From contig NC_133778.1 in the NCBI RefSeq assembly GCF_003597395.2, positions 20,390,673 through 20,454,672 on the forward strand: 64,000 nucleotides of DNA, given 5' to 3'. Both the position numbers and the translations under genes were made by a program. Below are positions 23,008 through 34,851 of the stretch, one piece after another (within the stretch, counting starts at the first letter, position 1; each line of letters begins with the position of its first letter). This DNA is from Chelonoidis abingdonii. Its lineage: Eukaryota; Chordata; Testudines; Testudinidae. The notes under the pieces were generated by a model. The model was not told where the DNA came from. It ran no database searches and was given only the letters and a program-made list of their open reading frames with translations.

Positions 23008-23128
23008 CAGATATCCAAATCAGAAGAATAATCAGTGGCTCCGAGGAGTACATCAGGAGGATGGTACCAGGATGTCACCACCTCAGAGGAATATGTCTGA
23101 CTGGGGATGGACTTGGCACGAGCAAGAC
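23008..23128 (-). CDS. CDK15: CDK15 exon 8 (activation segment)
   Basis: Acceptor TTCTCGCAG and donor GTGAGA bound 121 nt. It encodes [18 protein letters not shown], then [21 protein letters not shown]. The activation loop and P+1 region are complete, but the family's TLWYRPP reads TSWYHPP: Leu to Ser and the invariant Arg to His (CAT, consistent with CpG decay of CGT). Confidence 0.92.
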
Positions 23129-24773
23129 CTGCGAGAATAGGAAAAACATGTATCTAGTCACACTTCCATGTCCCTTTGTAACTCGTTGTGACATACTATT
23201 TCCTTCTGCCTGGACAGTACCTGAGTCCTAATAAGAACAGTTTACTTTTCTGTAGCACTTTTCATCCTAAGTGATCCCAAAGCACTTTACAATCAACATA
23301 TACATACCAAGTATGTAGAATACAACCTGCTGCATTCTGTAAAACAGTGAGGAGGAAAAAAGGATGTTTTGAGTGAGGACACTGGGCAAAGCCCTGCTCT
23401 TAAAAAAAGTGCCACCAGTTTTTATGCAAAGCAGATGGACCTTGGCTTCTAAGGTCTCTACTTAAAGACCCACTTATACTTACTTTTCTGGTACTTAATT
23501 TCTCTCTTTCAGAAGAATGGAGAGAGCATGCAGTTTAAAGATATGTGTGACATAAATTTAAAAAATGTTTTGGAATTGTCTGAAATATCCAGTTTCAGCA
23601 CATATGCTGATTTGTGTGTATATAATATTTACATACATTTGATACATACTCAGTATTTATAGCCATGGGATAAATTGCGTTTATCTTCCACCTTTTCAGT
23701 GTTTCTAAGGCACTTAGCCCACTGATTCAAATCGGGTGAGACAACGAAGGCCATTGCAAACCTCTGAGCAGCTTCAGACAGCTACCATTTTAGAATGAAC
23801 AAACACCTTCAGAATGTTCCTTTCCTTCCTGCAAAATGTGACATTCTCTCCCCACTCCTCAAAATGATATAGATCCAAAGTGCAGGATGTCCCAGAGTAA
23901 GTCCTAGATCATGGCAGATTAAGATAGAAAGGCAGATCCTCAGCTGGTGTAAAAATTGTTATAGTTCCATCCATGGACTTCTATGGAGCTATAACCGTTG
24001 ACACCAGCTGGTAGGGTGGCCAGCCCTCCAGGATTGTCCTGCAGTCCCCAGGAATTAAAGATTAATTTTTAATTAAAGATTATGTCATGTGATGAAATCT
24101 CCAGGAATATGTCCACTGAAAAGTGGCAACTCTACCAGCTAAGGATCTGTCCCAAAATACGGTGAGACTCATCAGGGCTGGAAAACAGAAGACTTATAAC
24201 ACTGGAGAGCTGAGAATCTCTCTTTCCCACAGCTCTGAAGCATTTGGCCTGAATTCTCATTTATACTAAAGCCCTTTGACACTGCAGTAGCTTGGCCCTT
24301 AAAGTGGGTGTAACTGTCAGAGAGGTTTAAAGGGCCTTTGCGTAAGGGAGAATTCAAGGCCTTTGTTTGTAGCCCTGTTAGATCACAAATTATCAGACCT
24401 TAAAATCAAGAAGTTATGATTTTTATACAAACTATTTTAAAGGTTTCTGGAAGTTTAGTTATATTTTTTCTCTCTACAAGGTCCGCATCATTGGCTGTAT
24501 GGGGCTGAGATGAACTGGCTTTACAGAGAGCAAGGGTTACAGAAATGCTGCCAAGTAAAAAAAAAGTAAATTGCAAACATTTCTAACATAATTTTGTCCT
24601 GTGAAATGTGGCATATGCAGAATACATGATGGCGTGGAAGGAAGGCTTTATTAGCACACATTTGGGATGACCTGTATAATTCAGTTTTGGCAAAGCCAGT
24701 TCATGCCAATAAAATCTCTACTCTTCCCTACATAATCATCTATTCTGTATGCCACATATTTAATGTAAGGGTC

Positions 24774-25586
24774 TGTCATAAACAGATAGCTAAGGGTTAA
24801 TGTTTCTTTTACCTGTAAAGGGTTAACAAAGGGAACCAAACACCTGACCAGAGGACAATCGATGTAGATACAGCTGATGTGCCGCGAGCTGTCAGGGAGG
24901 ATTCTTGGTGTGTGTCCTTTTGTCTGTGTCTGCTAGTTCTCTCTCGCGTCTGAGAGTGATCTGCTCTACTCCAGACTTTCTACTTGTTTCGCGCGTTTGT
25001 AAGTCAGTTATAGACAATATAGTTTTATATTGTTTTTGATTTACAGGGTGTAGTTTGCTGGAATGTTTTATGGTATTTCTGATTTGGATAGGCTGTTTAT
25101 TCATTTTCTTTTAAGCCTTAACCCTGTATATTGTCACCTTATACAAGAGCGATTTTTCTCCTCTTATTTAGATCTCTTTTAAAAACGTTAATTTTTTCTC
25201 TGATCGAGATATCCGATTGATGTGAAAGTGCTGTTGTGTGAAGGTTACTTAAGCTTGTTTGTATGCCTCCTGGTGAGGGAAAAACCCTATCTCTCGTGTG
25301 TTTGGTTTTCAGAATTGAAGCAGGCTAATCGTCCGTAGGTTACCCGGGCGGAAATCTGGAGGAGTAAAGAGGGGTAAGGGAGTGGTTAGTCCCTTTGTTG
25401 TGAGCTCAGGCTTCTGAGTCGTGGGGTCCCCAGGAAGGTTATTGGGGATACCGAGAGTGATCATGACACTGGATTTCTGCTGTGGAGCGCTATCAGATCC
25501 AAGCTGGTAATTAAACTTGGAGGGTTCATGCAGGCACCCACATTTTGGACGCTAAGGTTCAGAATTGGGACTTATGCTTTATGACA
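24774..25586 (+). mobile_element. Solo LTR of a gypsy-type element
   Basis: An 813-bp unit begins TGTCATAAACAGATAGC and ends TTTATGACA. It is flanked by the 5-bp duplication GGGTC (24769-24773 and 25587-25591). Start and end blocks match the LTR at 34852 (GCTAAGGGTTAATG..., CATGCAGGCACCCA..TTTTGGACGCTAAGG). No internal coding region follows, so it is a recombined solo LTR, in intron 7 of CDK15. Confidence 0.9.
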
Positions 25587-25838
25587 GGGTCTGATTCTCA
25601 TCTCCCTGGAATGAGTCCTATACTACTGTAATTGCACGGTTTTAAATAAAGTTACTTTCAGTGTATACCACTATAAAGAGAGGAGGATCAGGTCTACAGA
25701 TTGATCACAGAAATGCTTTTCTTGAAGTGCAGTGAGAGAGATTATGCTCACATGCCCATTGGTGGCTTTAGATGTATAAATATAAGTATGTGAAAACATG
25801 GCTTTTAGATGCATAGTTGTAACTAGGCAGTGACTCAC

Positions 25839-25962
25839 CAAAGTCAGCTAATTTGAGCTCGCCCAGGCAACTGATGAGCAAGTTCTGGGGTTTCAGATCA
25901 CGATGAAGAATGTGTTGTTGGTGGATATAAGCCAGGCCTTACAAAAGTTGGAACATGAAGAG
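25839..25962 (-). CDS. CDK15: CDK15 exon 7 (catalytic loop and DFG, contains in-frame TAA)
   Basis: Acceptor TTTTTTCTAG and donor GTGAGT bound 124 nt. It encodes LFMFQLL, a stop, then [23 protein letters not shown] and ELKLADF with the G split into the next exon. HRD, the KPQN and DFG are intact. The stop is TAA at 25939-25941, at the Arg of the family's LLRGL helix; two substitutions from any CGN or one from AAA. Confidence 0.92.
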
Positions 25963-27689
25963 CTAGAAAAAACAGGCAACAAACTTAAGCAGATTTGTGG
26001 GATTTTGCATCAGTATATTAACTCTGAATGTCAGGAAAACCCTTACAATGAAACAGTGCAAAAGGGAGGGAGGAATCAGTAAAAACTTTGTCAACCTGTT
26101 CAGCAATGGCACAGGCTGAGAAGGGGGACTGGAAAATTGCAACAGTAAAAATTATGGAATCTTTGATAGTTACATCAGCTGATAGTTATATGCTTCCTCC
26201 CAGTCTCCCTGATGCTTTCAGTGTGTTATACTGTGGCAGTGAAGGAGCTGTCACTCTTCATATCCTAAATGGGCATTTCTAAAGCTTTGCTTCCCTTTAG
26301 AATCTGACTATTTATTTTAGGAGCAAAGATTACGCAAGGCTTCCCAAAGCACAGACTCAACATCTGCAATGTCAGATGTCCTGGTATTGGTGTAAATCAC
26401 TGAGGGAGACACCAGAGAGGAAAAATGAAGGCAGAGGAGGAAAAACAACAGAAGAAAAGAGGGAGAAGGAGAAGAAAAAAGATACAGAAGGGAAAAATAA
26501 AGACAGATTCTCACTACTCTGGCAGTGTAAAGTGATCTTAAAGTAAATGAGAATCAGGCCCAGAACAGGATCTGAAAAGCCATGAAGAATAGAAAACAAT
26601 TCATTGCCTAAGTTATTAGCCTTCTCCAGAGGGGAAACACTTTTTATCTGAGACCTTTCCTGGAGACTAGGAAAAAAATGTGACATTCATGGTTAGCTTT
26701 TCTACTGGAAAAGAGGCAAACAAAAATCAATATATAATCATATTTTGCATTTTTATAGCATCTTCCATGTGAGATCTCAAAAATTGCTTTGCAAGGATGA
26801 AAGAAACAAGCCATATGACACCCTCCTGCAGGCTCATAGTAAATCACTTTGCTGTTTTCCAGTCTTCTTGTCAGTGAGGAACAAAAACATCTAAGGAGGG
26901 AAGCTGGCTGGTGTTTACTGATGCAAGTGCTAGTCAGGACACGTTACAGTTTTGTTTTTGTTTTTTAACAAGCCTTCCTGGTGGCATAGCACTTTTGCGA
27001 TGCACCGACCCATCGTTTCCTGGAAGTGGAGACACCGAGCAGCTCCATTTTCAGGGGCAAGTGACAGTTGTCCACATGCTTCTGAGATCTCCCTTGTCAG
27101 TCAAGGTTGGCATTAATTTTGGAATTATAATGGGTGAGGGCTGAGCTCCACAAGCACAGCTACCTTAGGAATTCCATTCCAATTATTTTAAGTTTCCGTT
27201 CTGAATCGTAACCTTAATTAAAAAATATTAGGAGTAATTTGCTCATGCAGTGCTCTACAGGACAGTAGAAACTGCAGGATATGAACCTGCTTTTCCTACA
27301 TTATTTTACTATACACTAAAAAATCTTCCTTTTTTTTAACAACCTAAGATTTGAATTTTGGTCCCCTTACAATTAGTGGCAAAACTCCTCTTTAGTTAAT
27401 GGAACCATAATTCAGCCTTAAAACATTTCTGATATTTAACATTTATGTTACAGTCGTACTAAGTTGCCCTGACCAGGATCAGAGAATCATTGGGCTGAGT
27501 ACTATATAAATGTAGGCATAGATGTGGTCTTTGCTCCAGAGAATTTGCAACCTGCCATTTTGTTTTAGAAGATTTAGAAGATTTTGTTAAAAGTAGAACA
27601 GTGCCAAAACCAAAACACTGGATCTTGGACATCTCTGAACTTTGAGAGTGTTTGAAATCTGAACAAGGATTCAGATAAGTCCTTGTTTT

Positions 27690-28400
27690 TAAGCAAGGCA
27701 AAAGATTTAGAGGGGGTTGACCATCTGAAAGGGTGTAGTTTAATAACTTTATTAATGATCTGGGAAAATGGGCGACCAGTAAAGTGGCAAAATCTGCAGA
27801 TGACAGAATTATTTAAATTAGTCAAGATGGGAGAAGACTTTGAGGAACTTCAGAGGGGCCTAATAAAGCTAGGAGAGCATGACAAATGAAATTCATTGTT
27901 CACAGATGCAAAATGGGGCACAGTGGGAGGAGTTGTTTGAATTATGCATAAATGCTGGGTTCTAAATTAACTGAAACTACTCAGGAAAAAAGACCTGGAG
28001 GTTCATTGTGGACGTCTCAATGGAAACCGCTTTTCAGTGTGCAGTGGAGGTCAAAAAAAGAAATCAAAATGTGAGGATGTATAAGAAATGGGATAAAAGA
28101 TACAGAAAATATTACAATGCTCTTCTATAAATTAATGATATACCCTCACCCTGTTCGCTTGTAGTCAACCTACCTCAGAAAGATATAGCAGAAATAAATG
28201 GGATCTAGAAAGCTTAGAGACATGAAGATAATTCCATATTAGGAGAGACAAATGGTTGAGTTTTGAGAAGAGACCAGCTAGTGGGGAGATGATAAAGTAA
28301 TGAATTAAATAGAGATGGAACTCATTGCCACAAGATGTCGTTGAGGCCAAAAGCTGAAATCCTTCTTGAACAGTTAGAAAACTGGAGTGAGGACTTTTTC
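27690..28400 (+). mobile_element. CR1 LINE 3' fragment
   Basis: The sequence resembles the C-terminal end of the CR1 reverse-transcriptase ORF and beyond: AATCTGCAGATGACAG, then CAGGAAAAAAGACCTGGAGG and TTCATTGTGGACGTCTCAAT, the familiar late-CR1 block, and a tail with ACTCATTGCCACAAGATG. Many stops; inactive. It lies in intron 6 of CDK15. Confidence 0.75.
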
Positions 28401-28605
28401 AGTCTTCAGTTGAAGAGTGAGTAGGGTTGAATCTTTAACAACTAGATCTTTTCTCCCAACTGTTTGTCAGGTATTTGAGATAAATAGATATTAGCAAAAG
28501 ATTTAAGATGTTTTAAGCACTGCAGCATTTTACAATGACTCTCCATAATGGAATATAAACATACATTTCATGCTTTGAGGGATACTTGTCCCTTAAATAA
28601 CTCAC

Positions 28606-28668
28606 CATGACATTGTGAGCATGAAGTCCTCCAGGATGCTGGGCCATATACTGTGCCAGATCCGTGTG
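28606..28668 (-). CDS. CDK15: CDK15 exon 6 (21 codons after the hinge)
   Basis: Acceptor CTTATTTAG and donor GTGAGT bound 63 nt in phase 0. It encodes HTDLAQYMAQHPGGLHAHNV and M. The HTDLAQYM form is closer to CDK15 than to CDK14, which supports the orthology call together with ALS2 synteny. The exon lies just downstream, in minus-strand terms upstream, of the CR1 fragment in intron 6. Confidence 0.9.
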
Positions 28669-29449
28669 CTAAATAAGTGGAAGGGAGAAGGACAAAGCTG
28701 CAGGTGAATCAACTCTAGGGAAGACTGACTAGGTCACACTGTGAAGTCAAATCCACAGGTCTTTTTGCCAGGGGTACAACATACATACATATAGTGACCC
28801 TTTTGTGACTGAAGTGTAATATACAACACAGGCTGCAACGTTGTATTTTTTTTCATTCTGGAAAGAAACACTTCACTTAAGCCTTGATCCAGCATAGCAC
28901 TTAAGCACATCCTTAAAGTTAAGCACATGCTTAAGTGATACATGAAATCAGGGCCCTGATCAGCATGTTGGCTCATCCTAACAGTTTAAGACCAGGGGCT
29001 ACTAGTTGTCAGAATTCATCATAAAACTGAAAATAGAGGAAACCATAGCTCATGTATTTTGCTGCTTGTTTAAGGGGTCCTTTTTGTTGGTTTTTACCAA
29101 AACAGATGCTGAAATTAGGGCGCTTGTTGACTGAGATCCACAGTGAGAGAAACTGTGGCTCAACAGCACGGTTTTCATCACTTTATCATGGTAGCAATGA
29201 AGGAAATCAGTTTCTGCCAGTGTAGTGTAAATACGATGGGAGACCCTTCTTGAATGTGCCTGTCACTAAGGGGAGAAAGGAAGCAGGAAGAGCCAAGGCC
29301 ATATAGATTGAAGTCAGATATCAAGAGTGAAAGAAATAATCACTGTAATGAAATTGTTCATAACATCTTCCTTTTCTAATGCTATGGAATATTAACATTC
29401 ATTATACTATCACCAGGTCTCTTTTCAAACTAGCAAAAGAGCAACTCAC

Positions 29450-29544
29450 CATGTACTCGAAGACAAATGTCAGTGTGTCCTTTGTCTGGATAATGTCGTG
29501 CAGGAGCACAATATTGGCATGTTTCAGACTCTTGAGAAGAGAAG
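29450..29544 (-). CDS. CDK15: CDK15 exon 5 (helix C end to hinge)
   Basis: Acceptor TTTCACTAG and donor GTGAGT bound 95 nt. It encodes [20 protein letters not shown] and then [12 protein letters not shown], covering the end of helix C, beta-4, beta-5 and the hinge. This is one of the most conserved stretches of PFTAIRE kinases. No lesion is seen. Confidence 0.92.
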
Positions 29545-30490
29545 CTAGTGAAACAGAAATGAAGCTATGATCTCAAGAGCTGCTTTTGGCAGTGGAAGTA
29601 GCATATTTATGGCTTGGGTTGTACATGGCTCCATCAATCAGGCTGTCTGGAAAAAGCGCTGGGACAGATACTCTGAAGCTGAGGGAGTTATATGTAAACT
29701 ATGGCCTCATACACCAGTCTGACCCCTTGTGTACTGCAAGGGGGATTTCACCCTAAAGGAGGGCTGGCAAATTGTCACCACTTGTCCTCTCTCATGGTTT
29801 CTGAGAAGATTCACTGGTTCAGCACATTCTGTGACTTCCCAGGCTGCACATGGGAGGTGCCACCCAATTTTGGGGCAAGGCTGACTTTGTGCAGAAGAGG
29901 ATTTGGAGTCACTTTCCAGAAGTGCAATATCAGGGAGTCTATGCTGATATCTATGCCAGTTTAAACTGGGTTAGATGATAGGCAGGATTTAGCCCGTTTC
30001 TGTTTTTGAAAACCATATTGGTTAATTCTCACACCTTAATGCTCCACAGAACTGTTCTCTGAGTGCCAAGAGTGCAGTTATTAAGTTAACAGTATCTCAA
30101 CTGCATTTATATAACTTATATAACTTCAGAGCCACTGCAAGTATACAGCCCCCTAGACTCAACTCTCCCCCGTGGGCATGCTTTAGCATTTCTCACCTAG
30201 GATGGGCTCCAGCTGACAATTTCATGAAGGAAACTTCCCAACAGAATGTCTCTAGAATTTTGAATGGACATTAATTGCTAGAGAGATTAATATTTATTGC
30301 TTGCAATACAGTCTAGTCTAGGGAGCCCAGTCAGGATCAGGGTCCCATTGTGGTAGGCTCTGCACACACACATATTAACAGGCAATCTCTGCCTTAAAAA
30401 GAGCATTGACTCAACCAGCAGATTCACAAGCCACATGTGGTTCAAGCACTGTGCATTCCAACTTAGGGGAGGCATCACATGATGTCCCGA

Positions 30491-30842
30491 CTAGAGCTGG
30501 ACAACATTTTTTAGAAAAACCCTCTTTTCCTGAAAAATACAGATTTGGGTTGACTGATTGAAACATTTCATGAATTTGTGTTGAATTCACCAAATTGTTT
30601 ACATAAAAAAAAAACAAGTTGAAACATTTTTTAAATAAAACATTTTACATTTTTATTTGAGACACGTTTTTAATTCAAATTTTACTTCAGTTTTATTTTT
30701 TTAAAAGGTAAACAACCCCATAAAATTAATCTAAATGTTTTGTTCAAACCTAAACAATTTTATTTTATTTTTATACTTTTTGGGTTTGCTGAAAAATTCA
30801 ATTGATGTGGCCACTGAACCAAAAAGTTGGTTATGCACAGCT
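30491..30842. mobile_element. AT-rich element with AGAGCTG ends
   Basis: AGAGCTGGACAAC and GGTTATGCACAGCTCT are imperfect inverted ends around an AT-rich body with TTTGCTGAAAAATTCAATT. A related block lies at about 52560-52832, ending GGTTTGCACAGCTCTA. Confidence 0.5.
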
Positions 30843-31224
30843 CTCATCCTGACACTGCAGTGGTTCGCTCCACGGGTAAAAATACCAATTTAAAATGAAA
30901 CACAGACAGATTAAATCTTTATGTTGGTAGCCAATTTAGGTAAGTGAAAATGTTTGGTTCATGGCTGTAGTTCTTCCTGTAACTTGTGCTGATGACTGCA
31001 TTACCGACTATTACAAACCAAGCTTGTTACACTCATCTTTGCATTCTGAGGTCTAGATTGCCTGGCACAGCAGAGACGGGCTGGCAGGAAGAGATTGCAC
31101 AAAGTCTCAGCACTTTGTGCCTTGCTTAGGGGATAGTCCCAATCAGGGAACGTCTACATTGCAATAAAAACTTGCGGCTGGCCTGTACCAGCTGACTTGG
31201 GCTAAGGGACTGTTTAATTGCAGT

Positions 31225-31559
31225 CAGGGGCAGCTCCAGGCCCCAGCACACCAAGCACGTGCTTGGGGCGGCATGCTGCAGGGGGCAGTCTGCCGATCGC
31301 CAGGAGGGCGGCAGGCAGGCAGCCTTCGGCGGCATGCCTGTGGAGGGTCTGTTGGTTCTGCGGCTCCGGTGGACCTCCCACAGGCGTGCCTGCGGAGGGT
31401 CCGCTGGTCCCACGGCTTCGGTGGAGCTGCGGGACCAGCGGACCCTCCGCAGGGACGCCTGCGGGAGGTCCACCGGAGCCGCGGGACTGGCGACGGGCAG
31501 AGCGCCCCCTGCAGCATGCCATCGTGCTTGAGGCGGCAAAATGTCTAGAGCCACCCCTG
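31225..31559. mobile_element. hAT-type MITE with a long internal hairpin
   Basis: Ends CAGGGGCAGCTCCAGGCC / GTCTAGAGCCACCCCTG are inverted repeats, flanked by a perfect 8-bp duplication ATTGCAGT (31217-31224 and 31560-31567). The 335-bp GC-rich body contains 52-nt inverted arms at 31360-31411 and 31431-31482. No transposase. In intron 4 of CDK15. Confidence 0.92.
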
Positions 31560-33642
31560 ATTGCAGTGTCGATGTCTGGCTCAGGCTGGAGCCTGGGCTC
31601 TAGGATCCTGCGAGCTTGGACTTTAGGCCTTGGTCAAATGTCTGCACCGCAATTAAGCAGCTCCTTAGTCTGAGCCCTGTGACCCAAGTCAGCTGGCACA
31701 GGCCAGCCACAGGTTTGTAACTGCAGTGTAATTGAAGAGGCCTTGCTCTGCCTGAGGCTTGAGACAATAATAGCTTTCTCAATGGAGAGGGAGGAGAAAG
31801 GATTAAGCAGAGCCTGCTGGCCCTCAGATTCCTGGTGCTCCAAAGATTTTGAGTCCAATTCTTGCACTCAAATTGTGCTCAGTCCAGGACACCAGGAGGT
31901 TGGTAAAAGCAGCCTTTTGAAACCCCCTGATTCCAAGGCTGTCCAGGGCAGGGTTAGTCAAGCCCTTGACATAAGACAGCAGCCTCAGGGCCTCTCTAAA
32001 AATTATATCTGTCTGCCTATGGACCGAATAAAGATACTTCAGCCATATCCCTTACTTATGCCATGGAGAGGAGAGACATAATGCAACTACATTGGTTTTA
32101 TGCTACCCAGAGATTCCTCTGTCATGGAGGAATTCCCAGCTGGCCAGATCCTGTGGGTTTCCTGCCATTTTGTACCATTGGAGCAGCACAAAGTATCTGT
32201 AGTGAAATGAAGAATCAAGACTATTGTGTCCTGAGTTGGACATAGTGCCTCTTAGAGGTCTCAGTGCTCTTCAGCTGGTGCATCTCAGCATCCCTCAACT
32301 ATAGCATTACAGCCATAATTGAGCCTTAAGTATATTTAATCCTTCTGAGGCACTCTGAGATAAATTACTCCTTTGGCTGTTAAGTGTTTAGTGCCACTCC
32401 TTCAAAGTAACATAGAGTACAACATGTTAATAAATCTAAAGCTTTGTTTAATGACACTTGAACTATTGACTTACATTGTAAATTTAAGATGTCAGATGTC
32501 ACAAAGCTCAACACAGCACAAAAGAACTATTTAAAATAGACCCTTCTTAGGAACTTTCTAGCTTTATCTGAGTGAATGGAAGTTAAAGGCTCTTGGCATT
32601 TCAATTAAAGCACCTCAGTTAAGCAGCTCACCCTAAAATTAGGGCAACCTGATCTTTTGAGCAAAGAACTAGCACCAGAGTTCTAAGCAGGTAAATGTTG
32701 AAGGGATTCTCTTCTAAAGTGTATTGTACTGGTAAGTTCTTGTAGTTAAGTAGATCAGCCAATGGTCCTACTTTGAGTGTCAGTGGCCCTATAAGATGAG
32801 CTTCCCTGCAAATAGGGGAAGGCCAGTATCCCTCTTTGCTTTCACCCAGAATTGAGGTAAAGTATCCACACCAATTCTGATCTCATTTACATTGGTGTAA
32901 ACCTGAAGCAGCTCCACTGACTTCTCTGCAGCTACTCTGGATTTAGACTGGTGTAACTGAGATCAGAGGTTGGATCTCCTTCTCTGTTCTAGGGTTGGCC
33001 TATGAGTGTGGGCCATCTGGTCTCCCCCTGTATACCACTATTGTGAGCATTGGCAAAATCAGCCCCAGCTTTGAAGTGCAATACTCAGTGGAACTATAAA
33101 AATGGAGTATCATGACCCCTTCCATTTATAGATCTTACTTATAGTAGACAACAGACTGGCAGAAAGGTTGCATATTTCTACGTCTGTTCTCCTCAGTATA
33201 AAAAAGACCCTGGATTATATTTCCTTTGGGATCTGATAGCATACTAAAAAAGAAGCCTTAATGGTAGATTAAACAGGCAGTATGGGAAGTTATGTTTGTA
33301 GGTGCATCTAAAGCTGTAAGACAAAAAAATCAGGAACTTAAGCAAAGACATAAAGGAAACAAATCAAGAAAGCTGCAGATATTTAGTCCAGTGCTCTGTG
33401 AGGTCTCATGCTGAGAAACATTTCATGCCATGTTGAAATGGTGCATTTTCCCAAAAGTCAGCTGTATCTAAAAATTCCATCAGACTGGAATTTCTAATGC
33501 TCCTGATATCAGCAGCCATTAATATGATAATCTATTACATACAAAATGCCATGTTAAAAGAGCATCAAGGTTGGAAAGCCCTTGTTCATATGCATAACAA
33601 AATCCTTAATTATATGATCACATGCTATTTTTTCCCCACAGG

Positions 33643-33850
33643 CAGCCTTATCTAGTGGTTAGAGCATGGCTTTGATTGTCAAGAGACTTAAGTTGTAGTC
33701 CAGTTTCTGACACTAACTTCTTGTGTAGCTTTGGGTAAATTACTCAGTCTCATTCTGCCTCTGTTTCCCAGATGTAAAATGCTTAGTAATAATACTCACC
33801 CTTTATATAAATCACTTGGGATCTTCATCAAAAGTATTACTGTATTATTA
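33643..33850 (+). repeat. MIR/CORE-SINE-like copy
   Basis: TCTAGTGGTTAGAGCATGGC, TTGTGTAGCTTTGGGTAAAT and CCTCTGTTTCCCAGATGTAA are in MIR order with a tRNA-derived head. Confidence 0.75.
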
Positions 33851-33914
33851 AAGAATCACTGTCAACTCTTATATCTTTATTGCCGTGGACATTTTCAATT
33901 ATCTACAATTCTTA

Positions 33915-34160
33915 TTATTTATTATTTGTATTCTTGTAGCACTTACACGTTCCAATTTATGCTAGGCACTGTTCAAACACAGTAAGAGATGGTGTCTGCC
34001 CTGAAAAGCTTGCAGTCAAAATCTAAAGACAGATAAAGGATGCAAGAAAGGAAGTGTTATTATCCATATTTTGCAGATGGAAACCTGAGGCTGAGAGATT
34101 AGGTGATTAAGTGACACACAAATCAAACCCAGATGTCTAGAGTCCTAATCCAGTGCCTTA
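33915..34160. repeat. Composite interspersed repeats incl. reverse SINE
   Basis: TATGCTAGGCACTGTTCAAA with AAGCTTGCAGTCAAAATCTA is a common sauropsid interspersed block; TTTTGCAGATGGAAACCTGA..GTGATTAAGTGACACA is a MIR-like copy in reverse. Confidence 0.55.
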
Positions 34161-34360
34161 ATCACAAAACCAAACTTCCGCTTGTTCCTAAACCCACCAA
34201 TGGCAAACAGAATTACATAAATGCTCATAATAAAGTGTAAGCAGAAGAGCAGAGCAGATAAGAAAATAAGAGAAAATGGAGGTTTTAAATTAAAATACAT
34301 GTTGTTGAAAAATGATATTCCCACTCTCCCTTCAGTGTTTGGATTGACTACGTGTCTTAC

Positions 34361-34440
34361 CCTCTCAGATGGCGGTAAAAGGCACTCCTTCCTCTGTCTC
34401 CAGCCTGATTACTTTCAATGCCACCAACTGGCCATTTATT
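34361..34440 (-). CDS. CDK15: CDK15 exon 4 (VALK lysine and PFTAIRE helix, contains in-frame TGA)
   Basis: Acceptor CCCTTTAG and donor GTAAGA bound 80 nt whose phases (1 nt in, 1 nt out) fit the neighbours exactly. It encodes INGQLVALKVIRLETEEGVPFTAI, then a stop, then E. The ATP-anchoring Lys is in VALKV. The codon that should be the Arg of PFTAIRE is TGA at 34365-34367, one C-to-T step from CGA. Everything else in the exon is intact. Confidence 0.9.
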
Positions 34441-34851
34441 CTAAAGGGTTGGAGTGAAAGGACATAAATGGACTCAGAAGGTGCCCATCAGTGCCTAACA
34501 TGCCAACTAATGCTAACTGCTTGGGACTATTCTGTGCTTTTCTAATAAGGCCTTTAAAGGCTCAGTCCCAAACTCTGCCAAGGTCATATTCAGCACAACT
34601 GTGAAGGGGCAGCAAAGGTGATTGGCTCCTCTGATCCTGGACAGATTGCTGCCATTTGGGCACTGGCACAAATTTGAGTTGGCTAAAACAGTCTGCTAAG
34701 AACCATTCTGTTGGCTGAGTGTCAGTGGAATGTATTATACTTCCACTCTGCCCTCTTCACATGCCAAAACACACCCTCCTTGCCTCCAGGGAGCCCACCA
34801 CGATGAAGACTTAACAAGCTCCACACCATCCGAGGATTCTACTTTGCCAGG

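Larger units (their letters stand above)
29545..34360 (-). other. CDK15: CDK15 intron 4
   Basis: Contains the AT-rich element at 30491-30842, the hairpin hAT MITE at 31225-31559, a palindromic GGTGTAA repeat (32868-32967) and SINE copies at 33643-34160. No extra exon recognised. Confidence 0.65.

Noticed and set aside
23225..23300. Possible LINE 3' end (AGCACTTTTCATCC..AAAGCACTTTACAATC)
   Set aside because: It resembles common LINE/SINE tails but is too short to assign to a family or give boundaries.
31126..31673. Several 90-150 codon ORFs on both strands
   Set aside because: They are frames through the GC-rich hairpin MITE at 31225-31559 and have low-complexity composition.
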